From assembly GCA_012934845.2 (NCBI GenBank), contig WNNJ02001396.1, positions 124,001 through 188,000 of the forward strand: a stretch of 64,000 nt of DNA. Reading direction: 5' to 3'. The DNA is from Pomphorhynchus laevis (lineage: Eukaryota > Acanthocephala > Palaeacanthocephala > Echinorhynchida > Pomphorhynchidae). Shown here one piece after another: positions 32,240 through 44,699 of this stretch. A program made the translations under genes and the position numbers. Within the stretch, counting starts at the first letter, position 1. Each line of letters begins with the position of its first letter. Below the pieces are notes generated by a model. The model worked only from the letters and a program-made list of their open reading frames with translations. It made no database searches and had not been told where the DNA came from.

Positions 32240-35230
32240 TCACAAATACGGAAAAGCAGCTTTCCCCATGGCATTCTCCATCCGTAATTTCTTTTTGAAT
32301 TCGTTGATATTGCTACTGCACACTGTTGACTCTCCAAGCCTATTCCACAGAGATACAACTCGCCGATCAAATTGGACAGCTCGTGATTTTCTTATCCTTT
32401 CACGTCGCAGGGTTAAACCATGGCCTCGGAGGATATTGGATGAGCGCAAATGAAGACAATCTCGAAGTGGATGATCCAAATCATTAAGAATTTGCCAGAC
32501 CATACTCATATCGATGTACCGGCGGGTCCACGTGACAGTCTCAAGTCTAAGTGCTTTTAATCGATCAGGGTACGACAAAAATTTCAGTTGCGGTGCTAGC
32601 TTGGTAGCTCTATGAAGTACCCTCTCTGAACTAATATGTTCTTTTGAATTTTGGGGATACACACACGGCGCAGCATATAGAAGACGGCTCAACACATGAG
32701 CAAAGATTAGCGGACGTAGGGCAAATTGATTAAGTGCAATGAAAGTGCGTCGAAGTTGACCGATTATCCCCAACGCATTTGAACAAGCATGTTCAGTATG
32801 TGTGACGGTACTCAAATCACTGTTTATCCACACTCCCAAGTCCTTATATTTGTTCACTCGTTCTATATCACTGCTTTGAAAGCTATAATTAACTAAAGAT
32901 TGAGCATTTCCGCCACGAACACGTAAATGTTTGCATTTTGATATATTTACAATCAACCTATTGAGCAGAGCCCAATTTTTGACTTCATCGATATCCCGTT
33001 GCAGTTTGACTATATCATTGGGTGAACGAATTGCCCGCCAGATTTTCAAATCGTCTGCATATAAAAGCATCCGAGAATCAATAAATTCCGGGATATCGTT
33101 GATGTAGACACTAAATAACAATGGACCCAATACTGAACCTTGAGGCACCCCTATATTACATGGCCGCGAAGAAGAGTAAAAATTATCTACATGCACACAA
33201 TAACTACGATTGCTTAAAAACGATTCAATCCATCTAACAAGCAAGAATGGAATGCCACTTTTCTCTAGTTTATTTAGGAGGAGTCTATGGTCTACTCTGT
33301 CAAATGCCTTAGAGAAATCGAATAATATGATGTCAGTAGCAATTGATACGGCTTTATTAGCTGACCAATCAAGATGGGCAGCGAGTAGATTAGTAACTGT
33401 CGAATAACCCTTACGGAAACCATGTTGCTCAGAAGCTATTACATTATTCTCACTATAAAACTTGACCATATAACCATGTATAATTCGCTCTAACATTCTA
33501 CAACATAAGCAAGTAATACTTACTGGTCTATAATTGTCTACTGAAGATCTATCACCCTTTTTGAAGATGGGGTGAATGATCGATTGTTTCCACTCTTTTG
33601 GAAGATTCGTATCAATAATAGATTGTCGAAATATGTTACAAAGTGGTGTATATATTGAGTCTGCTATTCGACGAAGATATATCGAAGGTAACAAATCAGC
33701 ACCTTTGGAGTTTGTCTCTTTAAGACGATGCAGTTCAGCTAAAACTTTCCCGGGAGTTATCAAATTAGCTATGTCTAAACTAGGATATGAAACACTAGCA
33801 CCTCTTATCGTTTCACTGTTCTGGATAGGTTCAGAATACTCGTTTGTAGTCTCTTTGTACAAGTAAAAATGCCTTGAGAACATCTCAGCAAGGTCGTCTT
33901 CAATAACGCTATCAAAATATTGGCCAATTGTTTTATTAGCGTTCCTACTACTATTCACATATAGAAAGAGAGCTTTGGGATCATGTCTACAACTATGAGC
34001 TAGACCATTTTCAAATAAATAGCGCTTATGTCGCTTTAAAGAATTGAAGAAATTTCTCGCCTGCTTATAAACACCATATTCACAAAACCCACCCTTAAAG
34101 CATTTGAAACTGAAGTCACGAGCCTTCATCGCAGTAGCCAGCTCAGTATCAAACCAACGAGCGCTTTTCCGACTAGTCTTAGACTTCAAAGGTGAGAATT
34201 TTACCATTAGAGAATAAAGCGTCACGCGAAAATGATCCCAGGCCTCGTCAACTCCGACAACAGCCGGATCAGGCCAACTTACTCTATGCAGCTTTGATGT
34301 AATAGCATCATAGTTCGCCCGAAAAACATTAATCTGACGTTTGTACCGAGCATGATGAAACACCCTCATTTGTAAATTTAGCAAAACTTTAACTACACAG
34401 TGATCAGACAAACCAACAGGAGAATCATATTGGATACTACTGATTAATTGACTGTTTGTCGATAGGCAAAGATCAAGAAGGGAAGAACTACAACTTGAAA
34501 AGCGAGTATGTAAATCAACAAATTGAGCAAGACCACAATAAGCAAAACACTCCATAAGGTCACAAGATTCACTATCACAAGTAGGAAGAACCGTATTCGA
34601 AGTCCATTCAACATCTGGCATATTCAGATCCCCAATTATCACAGTATCACAATCTCCTCGCGTATACAACTCTATCTCTTCGATGAGTTTCTTAGATATT
34701 GCCTTAGGAGCACGATACACAAGACCCAGTATGATGGGTGAGCTGTTATCAAACTTCACCTGACACCACAAACTCTCAACTCTATCAATAGACGACTTAC
34801 TCAAAACGCGCACCTTAACTTCGTCTCTCATAAAGAGAGCTACGCCACCACCCCTACCCCCTATCCGATCACTACGGAACAAAGAATAGCCTGGGATGGA
34901 TACCTCAGCATCGGATACATCACAATTAAGCCAAGATTCTGTAATACCAACTATAATTGGATTAACAGACTCGATCCTAAACTTTAGCTCATCGACTTTC
35001 TGTAACAAGCTCCGAACATTACAATAAAATATACTATGACTTTTATTCACACCAGTGCGAGTAATAATATCATCTCTAGCAATCTGACACACTTCAGATC
35101 CCAAATCAGCTAGGCACTTATATGCTGTAAGACCTTGCCAAAACCCTCCACATTCATGAGAGGCGATACATCTAATGGGGACCAACTGATTCGAATGCGT
35201 CGCCTCACTACTTGAAAATTTTGCACACAT
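32240..35230 (-). CDS. LINE-C ORF2: endonuclease and reverse transcriptase (996 codons, open)
   Basis: ORF2 proteins of CR1/Jockey-group LINEs nick target DNA and copy their RNA there. Here an apurinic-type endonuclease (about 66-290) has N71 (YCNVRSL), E98 (TESW), GDLN (200-203) and SDH (275-277). The reverse transcriptase (about 490-800) has FKKGDRSSVDNYRPVS, FDFSKAFDRVDH (D638), GVPQGSVLGPLLF (694-706) and YADD (724-727), followed by the thumb and C-terminal region. All catalytic residues I can check are present and there is no internal stop, so the frame looks functional. The only methionine before the endonuclease is residue 1, which overlaps the end of ORF1 by 40 codons in another frame; the true start may depend on reinitiation. 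No RNase H seen. The twin at 29.8-31.6 kb is very similar. Confidence 0.95.
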   Translation of the reverse strand: MCAKFSSSEATHSNQLVPIRCIASHECGGFWQGLTAYKCLADLGSEVCQIARDDIITRTGVNKSHSIFYCNVRSLLQKVDELKFRIESVNPIIVGITESWLNCDVSDAEVSIPGYSLFRSDRIGGRGGGVALFMRDEVKVRVLSKSSIDRVESLWCQVKFDNSSPIILGLVYRAPKAISKKLIEEIELYTRGDCDTVIIGDLNMPDVEWTSNTVLPTCDSESCDLMECFAYCGLAQFVDLHTRFSSCSSSLLDLCLSTNSQLISSIQYDSPVGLSDHCVVKVLLNLQMRVFHHARYKRQINVFRANYDAITSKLHRVSWPDPAVVGVDEAWDHFRVTLYSLMVKFSPLKSKTSRKSARWFDTELATAMKARDFSFKCFKGGFCEYGVYKQARNFFNSLKRHKRYLFENGLAHSCRHDPKALFLYVNSSRNANKTIGQYFDSVIEDDLAEMFSRHFYLYKETTNEYSEPIQNSETIRGASVSYPSLDIANLITPGKVLAELHRLKETNSKGADLLPSIYLRRIADSIYTPLCNIFRQSIIDTNLPKEWKQSIIHPIFKKGDRSSVDNYRPVSITCLCCRMLERIIHGYMVKFYSENNVIASEQHGFRKGYSTVTNLLAAHLDWSANKAVSIATDIILFDFSKAFDRVDHRLLLNKLEKSGIPFLLVRWIESFLSNRSYCVHVDNFYSSSRPCNIGVPQGSVLGPLLFSVYINDIPEFIDSRMLLYADDLKIWRAIRSPNDIVKLQRDIDEVKNWALLNRLIVNISKCKHLRVRGGNAQSLVNYSFQSSDIERVNKYKDLGVWINSDLSTVTHTEHACSNALGIIGQLRRTFIALNQFALRPLIFAHVLSRLLYAAPCVYPQNSKEHISSERVLHRATKLAPQLKFLSYPDRLKALRLETVTWTRRYIDMSMVWQILNDLDHPLRDCLHLRSSNILRGHGLTLRRERIRKSRAVQFDRRVVSLWNRLGESTVCSSNINEFKKKLRMENAMGKAAFPYL

Positions 35231-36270
35231 AGATTGCTCTCACCAAGTGCAACACGAGATGCAAGTTCTTTCTTAGCTTGAGACAATTTCTCCCTTTGAA
35301 GAGCGTCAAGATCTTTTAAGAGACTAACGTGGGATCCTTTTAAACGATATGAATTCCGAAGAATTAACTCAGCATGTGACTGCTCTCTAAATACGGCCTT
35401 GAGTAAACGCGGCCTATTACTAAGTGTATCACGCTTACCCAGTCGAAATAATGCAACGAGTTTAACACGTTTGACAATATCCACATTGCAAGAACCAAGT
35501 ACCTGCGTCAATATAAATCTCACACTCTGGACGTCCTCGTTAAGACGTACTTGTGCGTTCTCAAATAAAGATTCTTTTACATTGGCCAGAATAACAGATC
35601 TACATCGATCAGCGGTGTGTTTCCTATTATTACCAATTTGCAATTCGAGACTGTCACGTGACACTGCGGATAGTGTATGTTGACTTATCGTTGACGCTTG
35701 TTCCTTCTTTTTGACAGTCCCATTATCAGACATATGACCATGATTCAAAACCTGACAATATGTATTTTCATCATTAGTAACATCAGGTAAATGCACTGGA
35801 ACATCCATGGCTACAGTCTCACCCTCTACAGTTAAATCTATATTCATTGGATTATTTGCAAGACTTGAGGAGGGATATATAGAGTTAAGACTTGATGAGG
35901 GATATATAGAGTTAGAATAGCTTCCATCACTATGACTGGAATTTTCAACATCCTAAGTAGATTTGGAAATAAGAACTTCTTTACTTTGACCGGCACTTAT
36001 GCTTTTTGGAATTGGTGGAGCTGATATGGGTCCAAGAGAATTACAACTCGACTGACCGACAACCAAGGGGGTAGATTCCGTCTTCAAATCATTTATCAAA
36101 GATGCGCAGCAGTACCCGCAGTAGAAAGATGCATTAGACAGAGCTGTTTTCTTTTCCCCGGGAACTGAAACACTTGTCCACACATGACAATCTTCACTTG
36201 AACACCGAACCTGATAATCCACGAACTTGGCAGCATCACCTCGCTTTGTAGTCTTCCTCTGTTTGACCAT
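35110..36270 (-). CDS. LINE-C ORF1: zinc-finger and nucleic-acid-binding protein, one in-frame TAG
   Basis: ORF1 proteins bind element RNA. From ATG 36270 the frame reads MVKQRKTTKRGD, then a zinc-finger-like block with CSSEDCHVW and FYCGYCCAS, up to a single TAG at 35955-35953. The same frame then continues through two copies of SIYPSSSL and on to 35110, including RLGKRDTLSNRPRLLKAVF and LSQAKKELASRVALGESNL, a block also found in LINE-A ORF1. So ORF1 is one reading frame of 386 codons broken once. Either this copy is mutated there or the stop separates two products; the other copy in the window lacks ORF1, so it cannot decide. Confidence 0.8.
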
Positions 36271-36309
36271 TATATGTATGTATATTCAGACTTTATCAGA
36301 GTAAAGTCT

Positions 36310-36900
36310 CTCGTGTAGATTACTATTTGAATTATTTATTGTTCCATTAGATTCTTGTGTAACAATAAAATACGTTGTATAACTGTTTATCAACAAAATA
36401 AGCGTTTAAATTGTCTAAAACGATTCATGTCCAAAAATTTAAATTATTGTAAGTAGTTAATGGGTATCAAGTTTATTATTGTTTATTAATGGGTATGCAC
36501 TAATTGTTTTAAAATTGAAGTAGTTGTCGAACCCCGTCTTCATCGGTACAATTCTATGGATTGCGACTCCATCTACATATATAACATTGATAATAGTTCA
36601 CTGTACCGTTATAATATAGCAATATTTGGTCATTTTTAGATAAAATTATATCAAATTAATTTTTGTGTAACTCTAAAATATTAAAATTGTCCTCCAAATT
36701 TTGCTAATTTATGAAAAATATACATGGAAGATTTTTACAACATATTTTAAGGAATTTCTTCCTTGTTAGTTGGTTTTGACCTATCGGAAAAAGTTATAAA
36801 TGAAAACTGAAATTCAATCAACGCTTGAACTTTAAAGATCTTCGATTATAAAGTGATGAATAAAGAAAATCGTCTGAAACTAGATACCGTCCATATTTAA
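36310..36900. other. AT-rich stretch, no gene seen
   Basis: Isolated A/T-rich sequence; no open frame, RNA gene or repeat that I can support. Confidence 0.5.
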
Positions 36901-39900
36901 TTTTTATTTAATGTTTTCACCATACTTGTGGTGCAACTTTTGAGCTGCACTTAATTCGTTGTCTGTAATAAGTTTTTTAATAATATTATTATTGATACAG
37001 AGTTAAAGCCAAAAATGGCTGCTGCCCGCTCACAAAATTGTAAAATCCAAATTAACACAAATTTAAATGAAAACAGGCAGTTTTCGTTCATAATATAAAA
37101 ATCTTGAATTGAGGACTTAAATTGCTTTAGATCGGATCTCACTACTTCGTATTGAAGACAATTCCATGATCTAATCGATCTATGCAATAGTTTGGCAAGC
37201 CTCGAGCAATGATCAATGTTTTTAGTGTCATTGAATGACCTCTGCGAGACTGTCTGTCATTTGACATCATGTGGAAGGGTATCCATAGTGTTTTCTGACC
37301 ATATGCTACATTGCTGTCATATATAATCAAATCAGCTAACTGAGTCTACATATTTAATAGAAACGTTAGACTGTTTTCATTAAACAGTCTACGTTAAACT
37401 GTTTTATGAAAACAGTCTAACGCGGATACTCTGCAAATCAAAAATCGACAACCTGTTCCTACAATTTTATCGATATAATTATTATATGTCGACTTCCAAG
37501 GGAGCTGAAGCTCGTAAGAAAGCATCACATCGAATAAAAAAAACAGAAAAGAAACGTAAAAAAACATCAAGAGTTCACAAGGTCAAGCTTTAGGCGTCCT
37601 TTGAATTGCGCAGCAGAAAAGTTGTTGATCACACCAGGTGATAATCCATTCAATCGTTTACAAACGTGATCCATCACTGTCGTACAAATTGTTCGATGCT
37701 TTGAGCGATGCTTCTAACATAGCTCGTGCCCACGTAACATTGAGGATTCACGAAGACAGAACAGCTGCTTACACGGATGGTTAGGCACGCGCAGAGACAT
37801 CCACACTAGTGTAAGATCTGCAATCAACATATCGCATTCAATAGATCTTATACCCAACGTCTCTAGTCTAACTGGATAAGGAATGGAGCGAGTTGCCGGA
37901 ACCAAGTGCGTGGCTCTTCTCAAAATGTTGTCGAATTCACTCAATTCTGATTTCAGTTAAGGGTGTGTCGCTTGAGATGCATGGAGCATATGTGATTTTA
38001 AGAGACTCGCTTTTAAGAGACTTTAGAATCGATATAATTTCAGACACAATTGTCTACCTCGCCGAAGAATCCTCTCCAAATTCTCGATTTCACATTTGAT
38101 CATAGCAAACGATGCATGAATACCGTGAATTTGGCGATGACGAAACGAAACTGTTTTTAATGAGAAATAGCGCTTTTCATGCTTTGATAATCAGTCTATC
38201 TGTATCTGCCCTTGTCTTAAGACTAGAGTGCCATATAATTCCCAGGTCATTAACCGCATTTACGCTTTCTATGGCATTTAATCCCAACATATATTCCGAA
38301 GGCTGGGTCGAATTACCTAAACGTAAATGATAGCATTCTTGAACATTTAATAATAGACCAGTCGCGACTCCAAGAGAATAATTTATTTATATTATCTTGC
38401 AGGTGAATACAGTCTTCTAAAAACTCAATTGTGAGAAAAATCTTAACATCGTCTGTGTAAGCAAGGCTACCACAACTTAATGTCATCATGATAATGTTTA
38501 TGAAAAAGTTGAAAAGTAACGGACCCTTAAGGCACACCTGCCATTTGAGGTAATGTATTTGGATGGGTATCATCTTGGATTCTGACCATATACCACTTTG
38601 CTGTCATATCTAATGAAAACAGTCTAGCGCGGATACTCTGCATATCAAAAATTGACAACCTTTCCGTATAATGTTGTTGATATCATTTTTAGACAATTTA
38701 ATACCTCGCCGAAAAATCCTCGATTTCACCTTTGGTCATAAAAAAGATGCCTCAATACCGTATTCAATATGTGGCCTGACACATATATTAGTTATCCAAA
38801 CGGTGTTAATCGACAACCAAAAGACGTAAATATAAACTTTAAGCGAGTACCGTAAATTATTTCGATTTACGAGTCAACGAATTAAATGTCTAAGCCTTGA
38901 AACAAGTACGATTGAGAGAGAATCAAGATCGAGCTGCTACTCGTCAATTAACGGTTGAATAAGATCGAAGAATTGTTGAGAAATACAGCAAGATAAAATA
39001 TCTACACGAACATGAAAAAGTGAAATTTCCTATCTAGCCAACAAGATAGCTATCAATCCTGCAATTACGTAATGCTTCAAAAAGAACATCCGGAACTCGT
39101 TCAAAGGCCCGACTGAAGTCAAAGAACAGAACGTCGACCGTAGCTCTTTAAGATGGTAAATCTACCCACGATTCCCTAGCACAAACAAATTTGTTAAACA
39201 CGATATTCCTTTACAGAAGCGTGTTAGACCGTAGATAACTGATTAAAACTCTGTAAATAAGATGTAATGTGTTTGCTAATAATATGCTCCATGATTTTGC
39301 TAACATGACTCGTTAAACTAACCGGCAGATAGTTCACAGGGTTCAAAAGTTACCTTTCTTATAAATTGGTACTACAGTCGCTTTCTTCCAATCCATCGAT
39401 ATTTCCTGTCTATCTAAAGACTGTTGGAACAGAGCTGCGATAGGGTAACTGAGTTGATAACTCAAAAGGCGTAAGATATATGATCTAATGTTATCTGGAC
39501 ATGAAACAGGAAGCGGAAAAAGCCAAATAATGCAAACCGCACTTTAATTGGAGTCACGATGAGAGAATATACAGTTAAATATTTAAGAGGAGCTTCGTCC
39601 ATTGAGAGAAATTACATGTTACATAATTGAAATGCATCCGCAAAGCTCTCGGCAATTTCCTTTTGAGACAGCACAATATTGTCACCTACACATAATACGG
39701 AAATTGAATGAGAAACTTTATTATTCCCCTCACAAATGACTAAAACCTTTTAGGATGTCTAGTAGCCGAATTCGCTAAAGTCATCGTATAATTCCGCCGT
39801 TTTGATTTTCTAAACCTCCTGAAATCAGTATGTAAGGACTTGTATTGTGGTATAAGAGATTTATCTCTTAAAGACTTTTTGAACATATAGCTACGGCTTT

Positions 39901-41000
39901 TAAAATTTTTCTCAATTCTAAATCCTACCACACTGGTGTTTCGTTTTTGGTCTTGTCAACATCCGTAAGAGAGTCAAATTTATCTGAAATATGTACTAGT
40001 TTGTAACTTATTGCTTTCCAACAATCTTCCACATCTAGACCGTAGAAGCTAAGATTGAGAGAGTCGGCATATTGCAAAAGATTCCACATCCTCCATATGA
40101 GTACCATCAAATAATTTGATACAAGAGCACAAAAGCCCATGATAACTTGAACCTACAAGTGTTCCATAAATCAAATCAGCCACCTGTGTATATGGGGTGG
40201 CGAATAACAAATCAAGAATAGACTAGTTTTCTCTGTTAAATCTAGTCGGTTTATTAACATGTTTAAACATGATAATGTCATGTATAAATAATTTCCTCAG
40301 CCCCAGACCTGTCTCAGAACAAACGCTGATTACAATAGATCCATTCATATCGACAGACAAATTACTAATTCTGATACCACCAACAATAATGTATGTATGG
40401 TTGGAATTGCGATGTGAAGTCAGAATATTCTTTAGGCAATCATCAAGAGACGCTGAGGATCCATAGATGAGCCCAAAGCGAAATCGATGAAGTCATAGTA
40501 AGATTTCAGTCTGGATACATTCCATTGTCTTAGATGCGTTTGCGTCCTGAACAACATCAATGACTTACGCAGAATTAGTGATGTAAAGAGCAACACCTCA
40601 TTCATGCCTACCTTGCACCTTCTGAACTTAAGATTTGATAATCACTAATATCAATAATGCTATCTGAGATATTCTGTTTAAATCAGTTTTCAGATATGGC
40701 AAATACGTCAAAATAATAACTTACTATTAAAATTTGCAAATCATCCAGGATTTGACCGGGAGTACCTGTGAGCGAACGGTCTTAATGGAGGTTAGCATTT
40801 GCCCATATTCTGCATTCCAAACCATCGCAAGCTACTTCCTTAGACCCATATTGATCAGACTGAATGAGGATATTAGTTTGAAGCCATTGATCTGTTAACG
40901 AACAAGATCGTTTTGACGTCTTCACAAATCGCTTCATCATTAATATGTGTACATGGAGATGATCTACATGGAACTTACTCGTCCACGCGAATGCGGCTTC
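36900..41000 (-). mobile_element. LINE-D (CR1/Jockey group), decayed and internally rearranged
   Basis: Reading downwards: endonuclease remnants (about 40.9-40.0 kb, with a FAISEN block near 40690), a linker (40.0-39.6 kb), MDWKKATVVPIYKKG (39420-39360) and nearby reverse-transcriptase blocks, KGPLLFNFFINI and SLAYTDDVKIFL (38530-38430), VNDLGIIWHSSL (38260-38215), LRRATHLVP and LRESSMLRGHEL (37920-37720), and a C-terminal RSIRSWNCLQYEV block (37180-37140). Stops and shifts throughout make it old. The segment 38575-38780 repeats pieces of 37295-37470 and 38040-38130, so parts have been duplicated within the element. Confidence 0.7.
37364..37422. repeat. Hairpin with about 27-base arms inside LINE-D
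   Basis: cgttagactgttttcattaa (from 37364) and the region ending gaaaacagtctaacg (37422) are reverse complements with one to three mismatches and a loop of about 6 bases. It sits where LINE-D sequence is discontinuous; the half gaaaacagtcta-cgcggatactctgca recurs at 38612-38642. Confidence 0.85.
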
Positions 41001-41039
41001 GTTGAGTTCAAAGGAAATTTGAATAAAATTTAGAATGGG

Positions 41040-41890
41040 GATAAGGGACTATACAAATTTTAATTACGCTTTTTATGTCAAATTACAGTAGTTATTTCCC
41101 ATTAAGGATTTTTATCGAAGATTCTTCTGTAGAGAGTTATTAAAAATTTACCAAAATTATAAATTATTTTCGAGATTAAAGAATAATATTCTGGATTGTA
41201 GATGCTTTCAGGTATTATCATTATTTATATAGGAGCCACCATATGAACTACTTCACGGTTGATATTTGTAAAATACCAAGCGTAAAGGTTGGGTCTTTTT
41301 TAGAAGCATTTAAAAATTATATTTTAGTTACAATAAGTACTTTTGTTTTGATAATTTATAGATTAATTATTTATTAATTATTAATCTATAAATTTATATT
41401 ATTTATTAATTATTTTATTAATTTTTTATAATTTATTTTTATATTTTTTATTTAAAAAAATATAAAATCCATAAAATAGTTATTAGATATGTTAAAGATA
41501 TAAACATCAAGTTAATGTGTAAAGATATATATATTTATTAGATATGCTAAATAGTTATTAGATAAAATAGTCTAAATTTAAAAAACATTTTTATTAAATT
41601 TTATTTATTAAAATTATGGTAATGAGACATTTATATTTTAGCAAGTACTTCTATTATAAATTTTGAGAAGACAAATATTTTTGACAAATACATCCCGTGA
41701 TTATATAAAATGCATACGGTGAACTTTTACAAATTATGTTTTCAGTAATATATGTCTTTACATGAAATAATCTACCTCCCAACAGTTAATTTCGAATTTT
41801 TAATTCGAAAACAATTTTTGTTATAATTTTCGTTAGAATAAAGCCTATTCTTCTCTGCTTGAATTTACTCGATACAATTTATTCTAATAC
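41040..41890. other. Very AT-rich stretch upstream of the Gypsy copy; no gene seen
   Basis: It includes a 13-bp hairpin (tttatagattaat with attaatctataaa, near 41356-41393). Part of 41690-41890 could be the 5' LTR or leader of the adjoining fossil, but no matching 3' copy was found in the window. Confidence 0.4.
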
Positions 41891-41899
41891 ACTGTTACC

Positions 41900-44530
41900 A
41901 TGGACAAGATCTTGAAGCCAAACATCTTGGAATTGCATCCTGATGACACGAATGCCGAGCGCACCTGGAGACATTGGCTCATACGTTTCAAGACATTCAT
42001 TTCGTCCTTGAAGTCACCGTCCGATAGTGACAAATTTCACATTTTAACGAACCTGGTTTCAGCGGAGGTTTACGACCTTTTTCGAGAAACGGAAACTTAC
42101 GAAGACGCGTTATCGACGTTATCTACTACGTACGTCAAATCGAAAACGGATTTGTTTCTGCGACATCAATTGCGTAATCAGCGCCAATCGTCCAACCAAA
42201 CAATCGATCAATTCATGAGGCATATCGAATCTCTGGGTCGTGAATGTCCATTCGAGGCTGTAACAGCTCAAAATCATCGAGATTTATTTTTACGCGACAC
42301 GTTCGTCGCAGGAATCAACTCACCGATAATTCGGCAACGCCTGCTTGAAGCTGCGGTACACAATAAAGCCAAGGCGTACGAGCTTGCACGAACTTTGGAA
42401 GACGCGCATACTCAAGCAAGCCATTTCACAGAACAATCAAACTTAAATATGGGTTGTGAATCGATGACCATAAATGAACTACATGAAAATATACAAGAAG
42501 AACTTCCTTGTCAAATACAATGTAACTCGGTAGAACGTCGCAAATGCTACTTTTGTGGAGATACAATTCACAAACGAGATCGATGTCCTGCTAAGAATAT
42601 CACTTGTCGTACTTGCGGGAAGTTGGGTCATTTCGCACGGGTGTGTAAATCCAAACGACAAATTTCAACAGGTGTCCATTCCGTGCTCGGTAGCACTTCT
42701 TTCTTTCAAGATTCTGCCGCGACGCTACCAACAATTCAAATTTGTATAAAAGGGGTTTCGTTAAATGCGTTGATTGATACAGGTAGTGCACTCAATTTGA
42801 TAAGACCTGATATTTCCACTTTGTGCAAACTGACATCGAACCCCTCAACTATACGTGTGTCTATGGCGAACACCGCATTCAAGACTAAATTACGACAATT
42901 CGTAGTAGCGGATATATCAGCTGATGGCAGACCTTACAAGAATATAAAATTCCATATTTTGTCGTCTTTATGTTCGGATGTTATACTTGGCCGGCCATTC
43001 CTTTCAAGACACACTTCGTTACTTATGAAATTCAACGGTTCCGAGCCTTGTTTTACAATTGGAGCTGCAGAAGCTTTGACAGTTGAATCTCCTCAGCTAT
43101 TCAAATTTCTGGACGAATCCATCCATCCTATCGCAACAAAATCTCGTAGAAGAAATCCGTACGATGAAAAGTTCATTGACAGCCAAATCAAACAACTATT
43201 ATCCGACGAAATTATCGAACCAAGTCAATCGCCCTGGCGCGCTCAAGTACTCATTGTCAATCAGAACCAAAAGAGACGGATGGTTGTTGACTATTCGGAA
43301 ACTGTCAATAAATTTACTCAGCTCGACGCCTTCCCACTTCCACGAATTGATGATTTTATCAACAAATTAGCTCCATATTCCTTTTACAGTTGTCTCGATC
43401 TTAAATCAGCTTACCATCAGATTTTGCTGCGCAGTGACGAGCGTCATTATACTGCTTTCGAGGCGAATGGATCCTTATATCACTTCAATCGTCTACCATT
43501 CGGTCTCACAAACGCCGTTCCTGCTTTTCAACGAGTTATCAATGGGATAATTAATAGAGAGAAGTTGACAGACACCTACGCTTATCTGGATGATGTCGTG
43601 ATCGGCGGAAGAAGTAAAGAGCAACATGACAGTAACCTGAAGCGTTTTCTAAACGTAGCCACAAAATACAATATAACCTTGAACAATTCAAAGTGTGTGT
43701 TCGCGTTTTCGTGTATACGAATACTTGGTTACCAAATTTCTAAAGGAAAAATGTCCCCTGACCCCAATCGAGTGATTTCAGTTACTTCCCTTGAGGAACC
43801 CAAGAACGCAGCATCCTTAAAGCGTATTGTTGGTTTTCGCCTACTACAGTTCCTGGATTAAAGATTTCTCAAAGTTGATTCGTCCTCTAAGTGATTCTCA
43901 GTATTTCCCATTATCTCATTCTGCACTGAAAGCTTTCCATACTTTGAAGGAACGTATAGCTGAAGCCACTTTGTCAACCATCGACTTTGAATTGCCATTC
44001 ACGATAGAGACAGACGCAAGTGAGCGATCGATTGGAGCTTGTTTGTCTCAAAATAGTAAGCCTGTCGCCTTCTTTTCAAGATCCCTCGACAAAAACGCGA
44101 AACGATTCACCGCCATTGAAAAGAAAGCGCTGGCTATTGTTGAAGCGTTAAGATACTGGATACACTATTTGTACATCCAACCATTCAAGATTATTACGGA
44201 TCAGCGTTCTGTTTCATACATGTTCAGTGCTCACAACAACAAAATAAAGAACGACAAGATATTAAGATGGCGTTTGGAGTTGTCCCAATTTAAATTTGAT
44301 ATCCAGTACCGAGCTGGGAAGCTCAATCATGCCGCTGACGCTCTTTCTCGCGACGCGTTCTGCAACTCTGTCTCATTCACTAATCATGATCTTCAGCATC
44401 TTCGTAAATTCCATAGTCAATTATGCCACCCGGGAATTACTCGCCTTTGGCATTTCGTGCAAAAACGGAACCTCCCATTTTCCCTCTCGGATGTTATTTT
44501 TTTGAAGCAGAATATAAACAGAATATAGGA
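41900..44530 (+). mobile_element. Fossil Gypsy element: gag, zinc knuckles, protease, reverse transcriptase, RNase H, start of integrase
   Basis: A long open frame from ATG 41900 holds gag (to about residue 210), two CCHC knuckles (CYFCGDTIHKRDRC and CRTCGKLGHFARVC), an aspartic-protease block with LIDTGSALNLI, then reverse transcriptase with LDLKSAYHQILL, LPFGLTNAVPAFQR and YLDDVV. RNase H (ETDASERSIGACLS) and the zinc-binding head of the integrase (HSQLCHPGITRLWH) follow. It ends abruptly near 44530 without the rest of the integrase or a recognised LTR. It is broken by truncation and about one internal break, and otherwise well preserved, so it is younger than the copy at 14.3-21.4 kb. Gag-pol in one frame is usual in part of this family. 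Confidence 0.85.
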
Positions 44531-44699
44531 CATTACAAACGGCTATTAATGTGTGGCAAGATTATAATCGGGTAAATAAACCTCGTGAATATAAATTAAT
44601 CACATCAACTAATAGAGTCTGAGTATTTTATACTATATTTAAATTAAAAATAAAGATAAATAATAAATAATTTTATAAGATTTTATACAATTTATATTT

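Larger units (their letters stand above)
32150..36300 (-). mobile_element. LINE-C, essentially full-length copy
   Basis: It contains ORF1, ORF2 and a 3' end reading ccaattaagccatgctttta...gttgaaac followed by (taa)n at 32150-32170. The 5' end lies at about 36280-36310, just upstream of the ORF1 start, by analogy only; no promoter motif was identified. CR1/Jockey group. Open ORF2 and near-identity with the truncated twin show recent activity of the family. Confidence 0.85.
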
